Positions 54,679 through 63,597 of a DNA stretch of 64,000 nt are shown one piece after another. Source of the DNA: JAFAZJ01 sp964437145 (lineage in GTDB: Bacteria; Pseudomonadota; Alphaproteobacteria; Reyranellales; Reyranellaceae). The stretch spans positions 16,410 to 80,409 of the forward strand of contig CAYTFW010000005.1 of the NCBI GenBank assembly GCA_964437145.1, in the 5' to 3' direction. The notes under the pieces were generated by a model. The model was given only the letters and a program-made list of their open reading frames with translations. It was not told the DNA's origin and did not search any database. A program made the translations under genes and the position numbers. Numbering within the stretch: position 1 is the first letter of the stretch; every line of letters starts with the position of its first letter.

Positions 54679-55815
54679 ATGGCCATGACCAAGCGCGGTT
54701 TCATTCGGATCCTGGGTGGCGGGGCGGTTCTGGCGGCGGGCGGTGCCTGGGTGGTGCCAAGGCTCGACGCGATGCCCGCCGAAGCGATCGCCGGCTGGAA
54801 GGGACCGTCGGCGGATGAACGCGACGCGCGGCGCCGGGCGCTCGGCTGGGCGATGCTGGCGCCGAACCCGCACAACATGCAGCCCTGGCTGGTCGACCTC
54901 AGCGAGCCCGACGTGGTGGTCCTGCATCTCGATCGCACGCGCCTGTTGCCGCAGACCGATCCGTTCGCGCGGCAAATCATCATCGGTCACGGCGCCTTTC
55001 TTGAGCTGCTGTCGATCGCGGCGTCGGCCGACGGCTATCGCGCCGAGATCGCGCCGTATCCCGACGGTCCGGAAGACGGCAAGCCCGTGGCGCGCGTCCG
55101 CTTCGCGCGCGACGCCGCGCTGAAAGCCGATCCGCTGTTCGCGCAGATCCCCAGGCGGCGCACGACCAAGGTCGCCTTCGATGGCCGGCCGCCTTCGGCC
55201 GAGCATCTCGCGGCCCTGCAAGCGGCGAGCGACATGCCGCTCACCTTCGCGGTCGAGCCGGCGCGCGTCGAGGCGCTGCGCAAGCTGGCGATCGCCGGCA
55301 GCGAGCTGGAGATGTCGATCCCGCGTACGCACAAGGAAAGCATCGACGTGGTGCGCGTGGGGTCGGCCGCGATCGCGGCTCACCGCGATGGCATCTCGCT
55401 CACCGGTCCGATGATGTGGGCGTTGCGCCAGACCGGCGTGATGACGCCTGAGAACGCGATGACGCCGGGCACGATGGCGTTCAACGGCGGACGCGACTAC
55501 GCGCTGAAGGGCTACGCCTCCGCCGCCGGCTTCGGCTGGTTCTCGACCGAGGGCAATGCGCGGCCGACGCAGATCGCGGCCGGCCGCGCCTATGCCCGGC
55601 TCAACCTCAAGGCCACCGAGCTCGGCGTGGCGATGCAGCCGCACAGCCAGACCTTGCAGGAATATCCCGAGATGGCCGCGCTGTTCGCCGACATGCGGCG
55701 CGCGACCGCGACAGGCGAGGGACGCACGCTGCAGATGTTCTTCCGCCTGGGCTATGCTGGCGAGATCGGGCCGTCACCACGACGGCCGCTCGACGCCATC
55801 GTGATAAAGCCCTGA
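54679..55815 (+). CDS. Tat-exported nitroreductase-like (Acg-family) flavoprotein
   Basis: 378 residues from ATG 54679, 5 bp after GGAGG. N-terminus MAMTKRGFIRILGGGAVLAAGG fits a Tat signal, though with a single Arg after the Lys (KR-G-F-I-R) rather than the strict RR. The body is of the Acg/nitroreductase type: LGWAMLAPNPHNMQPWLVDL, PFARQIIIGHGAFLEL and the C-terminal RLNLKATELGVAMQPHSQ with GYAGEIGPSPRRPL. Binds FMN in related proteins; in mycobacterial Acg the flavin is sequestered and no enzymatic activity was found. Substrate unknown. First gene of a two-gene operon with marR. Confidence 0.8.
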   Translation: MAMTKRGFIRILGGGAVLAAGGAWVVPRLDAMPAEAIAGWKGPSADERDARRRALGWAMLAPNPHNMQPWLVDLSEPDVVVLHLDRTRLLPQTDPFARQIIIGHGAFLELLSIAASADGYRAEIAPYPDGPEDGKPVARVRFARDAALKADPLFAQIPRRRTTKVAFDGRPPSAEHLAALQAASDMPLTFAVEPARVEALRKLAIAGSELEMSIPRTHKESIDVVRVGSAAIAAHRDGISLTGPMMWALRQTGVMTPENAMTPGTMAFNGGRDYALKGYASAAGFGWFSTEGNARPTQIAAGRAYARLNLKATELGVAMQPHSQTLQEYPEMAALFADMRRATATGEGRTLQMFFRLGYAGEIGPSPRRPLDAIVIKP

Positions 55816-56273
55816 TGCCCGCACCGCCCTTGCCGTTCCGTATCGTCAACTGGATTGGCATCGTCGATCAACTCGCCAGCAGCGCGGCCAACCGCCTGCT
55901 GGGGCCGCTCGATCTGCCGATGCCGCAGTTCATCCTGCTCAACCATCTCAGCAACCGGCCGGGCGAGGAGGCGGGTGGTCGCACCATCATGGCGATGGCG
56001 CGCGCCCTGCAGCAGCCCCAGCCCGGGATCACCAAGACCGCGCAGAAGCTGATCGACAAGGGCTTCCTCGCCGAGCGCGCCAATCCCGAGGACGGCCGGT
56101 CCAAGCTGCTCCGCATGACGGCCAAGGGCGCCGCGGCGCATCAAGCGGCGATCGCCGCCCTGATGCCCGAGCTGGCGCGAGTCTTCGAGGGCTGGTCGGC
56201 CAAGGACATGCAGCGGCTGTTCGCCGATCTCGACAGGCTCAAGGTCTGGCTCGACGCCGATCGCGATCGGTGA
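55815..56273 (+). CDS. MarR-family transcriptional regulator
   Basis: 152 residues, starts on the last base of the preceding stop (TGATG). Winged helix core: MPQFILLNHLSNRP, TIMAMARALQQPQPGITKTAQKLIDKGFL (recognition helix part), ERANPEDGRSKLLRMTAKG (wing with the DxRxxxL signature). N- and C-terminal helices for dimerisation. Likely represses its own operon through the palindrome at 54629-54640 and releases on binding a phenolic or nitro compound; ligand is inference. Confidence 0.9.
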   Translation: MPAPPLPFRIVNWIGIVDQLASSAANRLLGPLDLPMPQFILLNHLSNRPGEEAGGRTIMAMARALQQPQPGITKTAQKLIDKGFLAERANPEDGRSKLLRMTAKGAAAHQAAIAALMPELARVFEGWSAKDMQRLFADLDRLKVWLDADRDR

Positions 56274-56310
56274 GGCACAGGAGCGATCAGCGGAAAGACC
56301 GGGCCACTCC

Positions 56311-56339
56311 GTCATCCCGAGCGCAGCGAGAGATGACAG
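56311..56339. repeat. CTGTCATCCCGAGCG palindrome, internally deleted copy 7
   Basis: GTCATCCCGAGCGCAGCGAG joins directly to AGATGACAG, so most of the right arm is missing. The right flank TGCGTTCGATCTGTCG still resembles the extension found in copies 3, 4 and 6. Confidence 0.8.
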
Positions 56340-56374
56340 TTGCGTTCGATCTGTCGTTCGACGCTCTCGCGGCC

Positions 56375-56980
56375 TCAGGCCGCGCCGAGCGCGGCGAGCA
56401 GGATGTCGACCAGGGTGTCGCGGAACGCCGGCGTGGCGATCGTCTCGGCGTCGTCGGCCGCCGCTTCCCAGATCGCGCCGTCGATGGCCGACAGGCCCAG
56501 CGCCAGCTTGCGCACGTCGATCGGCGCGCCGGCCACCAGCGACAGCCTGGCCGCGAGCGCCGGGGCCGCCGCGCGCAGCCGTTCGGCGATGATCTGCCGG
56601 CCGTGCACTTCACCCATCGCGCCCTGCAGGATCGCGGACAGCCATAGCGAGCCGCGTTTCTCGGCGAGGAAAGCGTTCATCATCGCGACGACCGCCGCGC
56701 GCAGGTCGGGTGCGCCGCCGATATCAGCCGCTTCGACCGCGGCGATGAACGCTGTGATGCGCCGACGCACCAGGTCGGCGACGATCGCCTGCCGATTGGG
56801 GAAGTACTGGTAGAGCGAGCCGACGGACACGCCGGCGACCTCGGCGACGCGGCGCGTGGTCAAGCCGGCATAGCCGTCGCGGCGCAGAATGCGAACAGCC
56901 GCCTCCATGATCGTCTCGACCGTGTCGGCGGATCGCCGTTGTGAGGGCGATTTGCGCGGCTTCGGTGGGCTCAGCGTCAT
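56375..56980 (-). CDS. TetR-family transcriptional regulator
   Basis: 201 residues from ATG 56980, with GGGAGGACGGG upstream. N-terminal HTH: TVETIMEAAVRILRRDGYAG, LTTRRVAEVAGVSVGSLYQYFPNRQAIVADLV (in parts). The C-terminal helical domain binds an unknown ligand. Divergent from an SDR gene with a gap of 78 bp, so it most likely controls that gene and itself. Confidence 0.92.
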   Translation of the reverse strand: MTLSPPKPRKSPSQRRSADTVETIMEAAVRILRRDGYAGLTTRRVAEVAGVSVGSLYQYFPNRQAIVADLVRRRITAFIAAVEAADIGGAPDLRAAVVAMMNAFLAEKRGSLWLSAILQGAMGEVHGRQIIAERLRAAAPALAARLSLVAGAPIDVRKLALGLSAIDGAIWEAAADDAETIATPAFRDTLVDILLAALGAA

Positions 56981-57058
56981 CGCCCGTCCTCCCGCACCGA
57001 ACGCGAATGGCGGCGCGATGCGCGCGCTCCCATCTCCAAGGCGGCGAATGGAGGTGGC

Positions 57059-57988
57059 ATGGGACGGCGGGTGTATCTCTTCACGGGCGCGACGTCGGGC
57101 ATGGGACTGGCGGCCGCGCGCCATCTGACGCGCAACCCGGACGCGACGCTGATCGTCGGCGCGCGCGCGCCGGGGCGCGCCGCGGCGTTACGCGACGCGG
57201 TGCCGGCCGATCGACTCCAGGTGCTGGCGCTCGACACGTCGTCTTTGCGCTCGGTCGCCGCTTTCTGCGACGCCACCGAGAAGGCGTTGGGCGCGGACGG
57301 CGTCATCGACGCCGTCGCCTGCAACGCCGGCCTGCAGATCATCGGACCGCATAGTCTCTCGGCGGACGGACACGACCTGACTTTCGCCACCAATCACCTC
57401 GGTCACTTCGCCCTGGTGCACCGGCTGCTGCCGCGGCTCGCGCGCGGCGCCGCCGTCGTCTCGACCGCGAGCGGCACGCACGACGCGCGCGAGCGCCTGG
57501 CCCGAATCTTCGGCTTCCGCGGCGGCCTCTTCCGCGACGCCGCCACGGTGGCCGCCGGCGACCTCGATCCGGTCGCCTCGACAGTACAGCAGGGTCTGGA
57601 CCGCTACGCCACGTCGAAGCTGTGCAACATCCTGTTCACGATGGAGATGGCGCGGCGCGTGCCGCCCGAGCGGGCGCGCTTCGTCGCCTTCGATCCCGGC
57701 CTGATGCCGGGGACCGGGCTGGCGCGCGATCGCTCGGCGATCGAGCGCTGGGGCTGGCGCAACGTGATGCCGGCTTTGCGCGTGATGGCAGGGAAGGTCA
57801 GCTCAGCCGAGCGCTCGGGTCAGGCGCTGGCGCGGCTGCTGGCCGAGCCGGCGTTGGCGCGGAGCGGCCAGTATCTCGATTTTCGGTTGCGGGTCATCGA
57901 ACCGTCGCCCGATGCGCGTCGTGCCGATCTCGCGGCGGATCTGCATGACTTCGGTATCCGTGCCTGCACGGCGGCCGGCGTCGCCTGA
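57059..57988 (+). CDS. Short-chain dehydrogenase/reductase
   Basis: 309 residues, GGAGG before ATG. Rossmann signature TGATSGMG at 9-16, NAG-type CNAG near residue 89 (AVACNAGLQ), catalytic Ser in STASGTHD and YxxxK as YATSK. The long C-terminal part and the DHLxFATNHLGHF-like segment (DLTFATNHLGHFALVH) resemble protochlorophyllide reductase/retinol dehydrogenase-type SDRs. Substrate unknown. Probably under control of the divergent TetR regulator. Confidence 0.9.
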   Translation: MGRRVYLFTGATSGMGLAAARHLTRNPDATLIVGARAPGRAAALRDAVPADRLQVLALDTSSLRSVAAFCDATEKALGADGVIDAVACNAGLQIIGPHSLSADGHDLTFATNHLGHFALVHRLLPRLARGAAVVSTASGTHDARERLARIFGFRGGLFRDAATVAAGDLDPVASTVQQGLDRYATSKLCNILFTMEMARRVPPERARFVAFDPGLMPGTGLARDRSAIERWGWRNVMPALRVMAGKVSSAERSGQALARLLAEPALARSGQYLDFRLRVIEPSPDARRADLAADLHDFGIRACTAAGVA

Positions 57989-58031
57989 GGCCGACAATGG
58001 TTAGCTCTCGCGCCCGGGGCCGATGACCGGT

Positions 58032-59072
58032 CTAAGCCGGTGCCGCCAGCAGCTCCTCGACGCGTCGCAGGGCGACATTGTCGCGCAGCAGGCGATGGCC
58101 GTGCCGAAGCGCGCCGCGCGCGATGGCGACGCGCAGATGGCGTTCCATGAGGACCGCCATCTTCAGCGCGGCGTATCGTCGATACCAGGCGAGATCGCCG
58201 AGCGCGCGGCTGGCGGCCTGTTCGTAGTGCGCCACGGTCTCCTCGTCCGACAGGAAGCCCGGCAAAGGCGGCACGCCGGATCCCGTCGTGCGCATGCGAT
58301 TCATCTCGAGGAACCAGGCGACATCGAGCTCGGCCGGACCGACGCTCGCGAGCTCCCAATCGAGCAGCGCGACCGGCAGGAACGCCGCCTCCACGACGTT
58401 GGCGGGCCGCGCGTCGCCCCATAGAAGGCGCGCGTCCGACGTGGCGGGCATGTGGCGGAGCGCCCAGTCGAAGCCGCGTTCGATCGTCGGGTGGAGATCG
58501 CCCGCCGCGCCCCAATCGTGCAGCGCGCGCAGCCGGTCGATCTCCGAGCGAAGCGACACGTCGCCGTCGCGCAGGACGGCGGGGAGCGCGGGGTGTCGCC
58601 TGTCGACGGCGTGCACCTCGGCGATCGCGCGCACCAGCCCGCGATAGAAGCGCCGCTGCTCGTCGACCGATGCCTCGAACAGCCAACCGGCCTCGGCGAA
58701 TCCCGGCCGGTCGTCGCTCGGCACGCGGCCGGCCACGAAACGCATAACGAAGAGCGGGCGACCGGCGACCGTGCCGTGCGGATCGATCGCGATCGGTTCC
58801 GGCACGCGCGGGCTTCCGACGTCGCTCAGTGCCTTCAGAATCGCGTATTCGCGCGCCAGGTCATAGGCGCGGAACATCGAAGGACCATCCGGCCGCAGCC
58901 TCACCACGACGCGCGCCTGGACGCCGCCGGCGAGATCGACGATCACGGTCTCGTTCGACCAGCCGCCGCCGGTGCCGGGTGTCGCGACGCCGGTGACCTC
59001 GACCTCGACGGCCAGGCGTTCCGAGAGCCAGCGCGCGAAGCGCCGCGTCGCTTCGGGGTCCGCGAATCGCAT
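58032..59072 (-). CDS. APH-like phosphotransferase family protein
   Basis: 346 residues from ATG 59072. Aminoglycoside phosphotransferase/ACAD10-type kinase fold: N-lobe GGGWSNETVIVDLAGG, REYAILKALSDV, then catalytic-loop-like LLWGDARPANVV (Gly-Asp-x-R-x-x-N instead of HGDxxxxN) and metal site VALLDWELASVGPAELDVAWFLE. Relatives sit near acyl-CoA dehydrogenases and SDRs in catabolic gene sets and may phosphorylate hydroxyacyl-CoAs. It is 17 bp downstream of the SnoaL-like gene, same operon. Confidence 0.86.
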   Translation of the reverse strand: MRFADPEATRRFARWLSERLAVEVEVTGVATPGTGGGWSNETVIVDLAGGVQARVVVRLRPDGPSMFRAYDLAREYAILKALSDVGSPRVPEPIAIDPHGTVAGRPLFVMRFVAGRVPSDDRPGFAEAGWLFEASVDEQRRFYRGLVRAIAEVHAVDRRHPALPAVLRDGDVSLRSEIDRLRALHDWGAAGDLHPTIERGFDWALRHMPATSDARLLWGDARPANVVEAAFLPVALLDWELASVGPAELDVAWFLEMNRMRTTGSGVPPLPGFLSDEETVAHYEQAASRALGDLAWYRRYAALKMAVLMERHLRVAIARGALRHGHRLLRDNVALRRVEELLAAPA

Positions 59073-59089
59073 GGCGCGGCGGCCGCGCG

Positions 59090-59485
59090 TCAGAGCGTTC
59101 GCGCGGGCTGCCACAGGCCCGCGGCTTCCTTCGAGTTCCAGATCTCGACGATCTTGCCGTCCACGACGCGGAAGATCTCGATGCCGCTCAGCTCGTAGGA
59201 CTTGCCGTTGGTCAACGTGCTCCAACCATTCCAGGCGACCGTGACCATGGCGCCCTGCACGACCCGCACCGACGTCTCGAAGCGCAACACCGGACAACGC
59301 GCGAGCAGCTCGGTGAGGCGCTGGATCGATTCCGCCAGCGTCAGGCTGGCGACCTTGCCCGGCGCGTGACGCCAGGTCGGATCGGCGATCAGGTCGGGGA
59401 TCAGGTCGAGCCGACGCTGGTTGTAGAGGACATCGAGATAGGTATCGACAACCTCGACCGGTGTTTTCACCCGTGCTTCGCTCAT
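59090..59485 (-). CDS. SnoaL/NTF2-like protein
   Basis: 131 residues from ATG 59483-59485. Cone-shaped NTF2 fold: VEVVDTYLDVLYNQRRLDLIPDLIAD, VVQGAMVTVAWNGWSTLTNGKSYE, and ELSGIEIFRVVDGKIVEIWN (each conserved in the family). Often isomerases, hydrolases or hydratases in catabolic or polyketide pathways. The unknown substrate probably matches the other genes of the minus-strand cluster. Confidence 0.85.
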   Translation of the reverse strand: MSEARVKTPVEVVDTYLDVLYNQRRLDLIPDLIADPTWRHAPGKVASLTLAESIQRLTELLARCPVLRFETSVRVVQGAMVTVAWNGWSTLTNGKSYELSGIEIFRVVDGKIVEIWNSKEAAGLWQPARTL

Positions 59486-59501
59486 GACTGCCTCGCTCGC
59501 T

Positions 59502-60602
59502 TCAGCGATTTCTCTGATCGCGCAATGTGCCCGCCCGCTTGGGGTGGGCATAGAGGTGCCACGCCACGGGCGCCGCATCCACCGCCATCGTGCGCAGCAG
59601 CGCCTGGCCCTGCTCGTAGAGCGCGATGAACCGATCCTCGGCTGCGTAGTCGAAAGGGTCACCCAGGGCGCGCTCGATGTCGCCGCCCGGTTCCGGTGGG
59701 TGGGCTAGGTACCACTCGACCGTGCGCGCCAGCGCCTCGCGCACGCCCAGCACGTCGCGATAACCGAGTTCGGTGCGGATACGGGTGAGATCGAGCAGCT
59801 GATGGCCCAGCGGGCTCAGCACCCGGGCGCGATGGACGCCGGCGACCTCGTATGACACGGGCACGATCTCGACCGCGCGGCTCATCGCGGCGGCGACGGT
59901 CTGGACGACCTGCGCCAAGGTCAATTGCTCGAGGTCGCCGCAATTGTAGGTCTTGCCGGCGGCGACCTCCGGCTGATCCACCGCCAGCAGGACGGCGTGA
60001 CCCAGATTGCCGGCCCAGCCGTGCGTCGAGAGGCTCATGCCGTAATGGGGCAGGATGATCTGCTTGCGACCGTCGAGCAGGCGCCGGATGAACGACCACT
60101 CCCTGGGCCGCAGCTGATAGGGGCCGTAAACATACGGATAGCGGAAGATCGTCCCCGTTGGATGCGCCTCCAGCGCGATCTGTTCCGATTGCGCGATCAG
60201 CCAGCCGAAGCGCTGCTCCGCCTCGGTTTCGACCACGGCGGCGGATTCCGGTACCGGGCTCGTCATGCCGGGTGGGTCGAGGCGATAGGGGTCGATCCAG
60301 CCGCGATAGGCGGCGTATCCGCCGATGCCGATGAAGCGACCGGTGCGGCCGCGCAACGAGGCGGCCAATACCCGGAGCCGCCCGTAGCTGGCGACGGTGA
60401 GATCGAAGGTGCGGCCGGCCAGCGCGGCGTCGATGGTCTCGGCGAAATGCGGATCGGCGTGGATGTGCTCGACGTCGTCGGGAATCTCCGGAATCTCGTG
60501 CGTGCCGCGATGAAAGATCGCGACCTTGTAGCCGCGCGCGCGCAGCCCGTTGACGATGAAAGGACCGGTCGGCCCCGTGCCGCCGACGACAAGTGCGCGC
60601 AT
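59502..60602 (-). CDS. NAD-dependent epimerase/dehydratase-family (extended SDR) protein
   Basis: 366 residues from ATG 60602 with GAGGAGACAGCC before it. Rossmann glycine motif MRALVVGGTGPTGPFIVNGL at the very N-terminus; later IGIGGYAAYRGW, FRYPYVYGPYQLRPREW and TYNCGDLEQLTLAQVV. The usual Y-x-x-x-K motif is not obvious in its normal place, so catalysis may differ (a complex-I-like or reductase-type atypical SDR is possible). It lies 16 bp upstream of the SnoaL-like gene. Confidence 0.82.
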   Translation of the reverse strand: MRALVVGGTGPTGPFIVNGLRARGYKVAIFHRGTHEIPEIPDDVEHIHADPHFAETIDAALAGRTFDLTVASYGRLRVLAASLRGRTGRFIGIGGYAAYRGWIDPYRLDPPGMTSPVPESAAVVETEAEQRFGWLIAQSEQIALEAHPTGTIFRYPYVYGPYQLRPREWSFIRRLLDGRKQIILPHYGMSLSTHGWAGNLGHAVLLAVDQPEVAAGKTYNCGDLEQLTLAQVVQTVAAAMSRAVEIVPVSYEVAGVHRARVLSPLGHQLLDLTRIRTELGYRDVLGVREALARTVEWYLAHPPEPGGDIERALGDPFDYAAEDRFIALYEQGQALLRTMAVDAAPVAWHLYAHPKRAGTLRDQRNR

Positions 60603-60648
60603 CAGGCTGTCTCCTCTATGGCGTGGCTGTCGCGTGGGGACTTGCATC

Positions 60649-60676
60649 TACCTTCCCCCGCCAGCGGGGGAAGGTA
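60649..60676. repeat. Hairpin between epimerase and SDR genes
   Basis: TACCTTCCCCCGC / GCGGGGGAAGGTA, 13-bp perfect arms with a tiny loop. Similar in type to the hairpin at 1625-1652. May slow transcription between the two halves of the minus-strand cluster; no U-tract. Confidence 0.6.
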
Positions 60677-60694
60677 TCAACTTCGCCATTTGCG

Positions 60695-61522
60695 CTAACT
60701 CCGCGCCCACCATGGATCGTCGAAATGCTGGAGCATGTTGGGGTGGCCGGTGCCGGCCATGAGGCCGCCATCGACCACCAGATTCGCGCCGGTGACGAAG
60801 CTCGCTTCGTCGGCGGCGAGGAAGGCGATAGCGGCGGCGACTTCCTCGGGCCGGCCGAAACGGCCCAGCGGGATCGCCGCCTCGAAGGCCTCGGCGATGG
60901 CCGGCGCGCCGGTGCTCGCAGCCGCCAGCGGCGTGTCGACGGCGCCCGGCGAGACGGCGTTCACCCGGATGCGCCGGGGTGCCAGCTCCAGCGCCAGGCC
61001 GCGCGTGAAGTTCAGCGCCCCGGCCTTGGCGGCGTTGTAAGCCGCCATGCCGCGATCACCCGCGAGGCCCGACACCGAGACGACATTGACGATCGCCGCC
61101 GACGCCGCGCCGTCGCGCGACGCCGCGGCGAGCAGATACGGCAGCGCCGCCTGGCAGGACTCGAAGAGCGCATGCAGGTTGAGCGCCAGGGTCTTGTGCC
61201 ATTGCCGCGACCGCAAGGTCGCCACCGGCTCGAAGCCGGGCGAGCCGGCGTTGTTCACGACGATGTCCAATCGTCCGAAGCGATCGACGGCGTCGCGATA
61301 GAGCGCGTCGAGCTGGTCGCGCTCGGTGACGTCGGTTTGCTTGAACACGACCCGTTCAGACTCGAAGGTGGCCGCCGCCGCTGTGCCGACCTCCGCGCGG
61401 CGTGCCGCCATCACGACGCGGGCACCCTCCTCGTGCAGGCGACGGCATGTCGCCAGGCCGATGCCCGACGTGCCGCCGGTGACGACCGCGACCTTGCTGG
61501 CGAAGCGTCCCGCGCGCGGCAT
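60695..61522 (-). CDS. Short-chain dehydrogenase/reductase
   Basis: 275 residues. Classical SDR: TGGTSGIG near residue 15, NNAG at about 90 (VVNNAGSPG), catalytic Ser in VVSVSG and YNAAK (Y-x-x-x-K), then NAVSPGAVDTPL and the C-terminal FVTGANLVVDGGLMAG. NAD(P)-dependent alcohol/ketone oxidoreductase. It lies 3 bp after the Rieske oxygenase gene, so both should act on the same compound, for example dehydrogenating the oxygenase product. Confidence 0.92.
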   Translation of the reverse strand: MPRAGRFASKVAVVTGGTSGIGLATCRRLHEEGARVVMAARRAEVGTAAAATFESERVVFKQTDVTERDQLDALYRDAVDRFGRLDIVVNNAGSPGFEPVATLRSRQWHKTLALNLHALFESCQAALPYLLAAASRDGAASAAIVNVVSVSGLAGDRGMAAYNAAKAGALNFTRGLALELAPRRIRVNAVSPGAVDTPLAAASTGAPAIAEAFEAAIPLGRFGRPEEVAAAIAFLAADEASFVTGANLVVDGGLMAGTGHPNMLQHFDDPWWARS

Positions 61523-61525
61523 GCC

Positions 61526-62686
61526 TCAGCGCGCCTCGGGCGCGTCGACGATGGCGTTGATCGAGGCGTGCAGATGCACCAGCGCCGGCTCGATGCGGCC
61601 ATAGACCACCTCGGGCAGGGCGCCGGAGGCGAGGTTGGCCTGCACCTGTTCCTGCAGCGGAAAATCCTCCTTGCCGGTGACGTCGAGCAGGATGTCGAGA
61701 TTGCGTTTCCAGTAGTTCAGCGCCTTCTCGCTGGTCGGCGCCGTCGGCGCGAAGATGCTGGTCGACACGCGGCACGATCCGACGTCGAGCGGCGTCACAC
61801 GCCAGACCTCGACATGGTCGAGCTGGTAGACGAGCAGGCCGTTGGGCACCAGGAAGTATTGCGTGGTCGAGAACGGCAGCAGCCGCCACTCGTCACGTGG
61901 CTTGGTCGCGAACTGATCGACGACGTCCTTGCGCAGCCCGATGGTGCGCGGATGCGGCCCGTAGCCGTCGAACAGCACGTCGCACATGAAATAGGGCGCG
62001 ATGGAATTCCGGTGCAGCCAGCGGATGTGATAGGACTCGGTGAAGGTGTCGAGGAAGAGCTTCCAGTTCATCTTCCAGGTGTTGTCGCGCGTCTCGACGT
62101 GGACGTAGTCGGCCAGGCAGAAATCGGCGATCTCGTCCTCGGCGCCACACAGCACGGTGTCGACGTCGAACGGCGCGTCGCTGGTGGGATGGACGAAGAT
62201 CAGGCCGTGTTTCTCGCCCACCGCGCGCTGATGCAGGTCGAGCGCGCAGATCGCGGCCACGTCGTCGAAGCCGCCGGCCGAGGTGGGGCGATTCACCAGT
62301 CTGCCGTCCGTCTCGTAGGTCCAGCCGTGATAGGGGCAGACGATGCGGCGCATGCCGCTGTCGCCGGTGCCGCGCAGCAGCGGCGCGCCGCGGTGACGGC
62401 AGGCGTTGACCATCGCGCGCAGGCCGCCATCGGGCTGACGCACGACGACGATGGGCACGCCGCCGAGTTCCGTGGCGATGAACGCGCCAGGCCGCGCGCA
62501 TTCGCCGGTCAGGCCGACGAATTGCGGCCGCTCGCGAAACAGCAGCTTGAGCTCGCGGGCGAAGCGGCCGGCATCGGCGTAGGCGCTGGCGGGATTGCGC
62601 ATGCTCGCCGCCGCGCGATTCCAAGGCTCGCTGATGTCGACGCCTACCAGCCGGTCGAGCAACTCGATCTGACGCGCGACACGCAT
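61526..62686 (-). CDS. Rieske-type ring-hydroxylating oxygenase, large subunit
   Basis: 386 residues from ATG 62686 with GAGGAGACC upstream. Rieske 2Fe-2S ligands Cys96, His98, Cys117 and His120 (CRHRG ... CPYHGW); mononuclear iron site TESYHIRWLH with His220 and His225. Adds oxygen to, or demethylates, an aromatic or alicyclic substrate; electrons must come from a ferredoxin/reductase that is not encoded in this window. No beta subunit gene is seen, so it is probably a homotrimeric (demethylase/ketosteroid-type) member. Substrate unknown. Confidence 0.92.
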   Translation of the reverse strand: MRVARQIELLDRLVGVDISEPWNRAAASMRNPASAYADAGRFARELKLLFRERPQFVGLTGECARPGAFIATELGGVPIVVVRQPDGGLRAMVNACRHRGAPLLRGTGDSGMRRIVCPYHGWTYETDGRLVNRPTSAGGFDDVAAICALDLHQRAVGEKHGLIFVHPTSDAPFDVDTVLCGAEDEIADFCLADYVHVETRDNTWKMNWKLFLDTFTESYHIRWLHRNSIAPYFMCDVLFDGYGPHPRTIGLRKDVVDQFATKPRDEWRLLPFSTTQYFLVPNGLLVYQLDHVEVWRVTPLDVGSCRVSTSIFAPTAPTSEKALNYWKRNLDILLDVTGKEDFPLQEQVQANLASGALPEVVYGRIEPALVHLHASINAIVDAPEAR

Positions 62687-62713
62687 GGAGGTCTCCTCGA
62701 ACGCGGGTATCAA

Positions 62714-62781
62714 CTGTCATCCCGAGCGCAGCGAGGGATCTAAGGACATTGCCTCGATCCCTCGCTGCGCTCGGGATGACA
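62714..62781. repeat. CTGTCATCCCGAGCG palindrome, copy 8
   Basis: Arms CTGTCATCCCGAGCGCAGCG / CGCTGCGCTCGGGATGACA with a more diverged centre (TCTAAGGACATTGCCTCGATC). It lies within the minus-strand cluster between the Rieske gene and the upstream SDR gene, and would be transcribed if these form one operon. Confidence 0.9.
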
Positions 62782-62814
62782 AGGGTGCTGGATAGGCATC
62801 GGCGAGTCCCGACA

Positions 62815-63585
62815 CTAACGGGGCATCTGGAAGCCGCCGGAGACGCTGACCACTTGGCCGGTGAGCTGGCGGGCGCGTTCGGAGGCGAGGAAGAGCACGG
62901 ACCAGGCGATGTCGACGGCTTCCGATCGTCGGCGCAGCGGGATGCCGGCCTCGATGTTCTGGATCTCCTTGGGCCCCATGCCGGTGTCGGTCTTCCACAG
63001 GCTGCCCTCGCCGATGTCCTCTTCCGCCGGGATCACCAGGCCGGGCGCGACGGCGTTGGCGCGGATGCCGTAGCGGCCGTATTCCTTGGCGATGGTGCGG
63101 GTGAAGGCCAGCACGCCGGCTTTCATCGCGCCGTAATCGGCCATACGGTACTCGCCGAAGCCGGCGTCGCTGGCGATCGAGACGATCGAGCCGGCGCGGC
63201 GCTCGACCATGCGCGCGAGCACGGGCCGCGTCACGTTGAAGGTCGAGAACAGGTTGAGCTGGAACGCCTTGTGCCAACGTTCCGGCGTCAGGCCGAGAAA
63301 GAACTCGGCCTTGCCGTTCCAGCCGACATTGTTGACCAGGATCGCGATCGGGCCGAGCTGGTCCTCGACCGTCGCGACCGCGGCCGCTGTCGCGTCGACA
63401 TCGGTCACATCCAGCGCGTAGGCGGTCGCGCCGATCTCCGCCGCGGTCCGTTCGGCCTGCTTCAGGTCGCGATCGAAGATGGCGACCTTGGCGCCCTCGC
63501 GCGCGAACTCCCGCGCGATCGCACGCCCGATATTCGACGCGCCGCCCGTGACGACGACCACCTTGCCGGCGAAACCCAGATCCAT
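62815..63585 (-). CDS. Short-chain dehydrogenase/reductase (BadH-like)
   Basis: 256 residues. TGGASNIG at 14-21, VNNVG at about 84-88 (Val for the usual Ala), Ser in SIASDAG, YGAMK (Y-x-x-x-K), and the C-terminal RQLTGQVVSVSGGFQMP. The PG-x-V-I-P and the general pattern resemble 2-hydroxycyclohexanecarboxyl-CoA dehydrogenases and other acyl-CoA SDRs. With the acyl-CoA synthetase 12 bp upstream, a CoA-linked substrate is likely. Confidence 0.9.
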   Translation of the reverse strand: MDLGFAGKVVVVTGGASNIGRAIAREFAREGAKVAIFDRDLKQAERTAAEIGATAYALDVTDVDATAAAVATVEDQLGPIAILVNNVGWNGKAEFFLGLTPERWHKAFQLNLFSTFNVTRPVLARMVERRAGSIVSIASDAGFGEYRMADYGAMKAGVLAFTRTIAKEYGRYGIRANAVAPGLVIPAEEDIGEGSLWKTDTGMGPKEIQNIEAGIPLRRRSEAVDIAWSVLFLASERARQLTGQVVSVSGGFQMPR

Positions 63586-63597
63586 CTGTCAGGCTCC

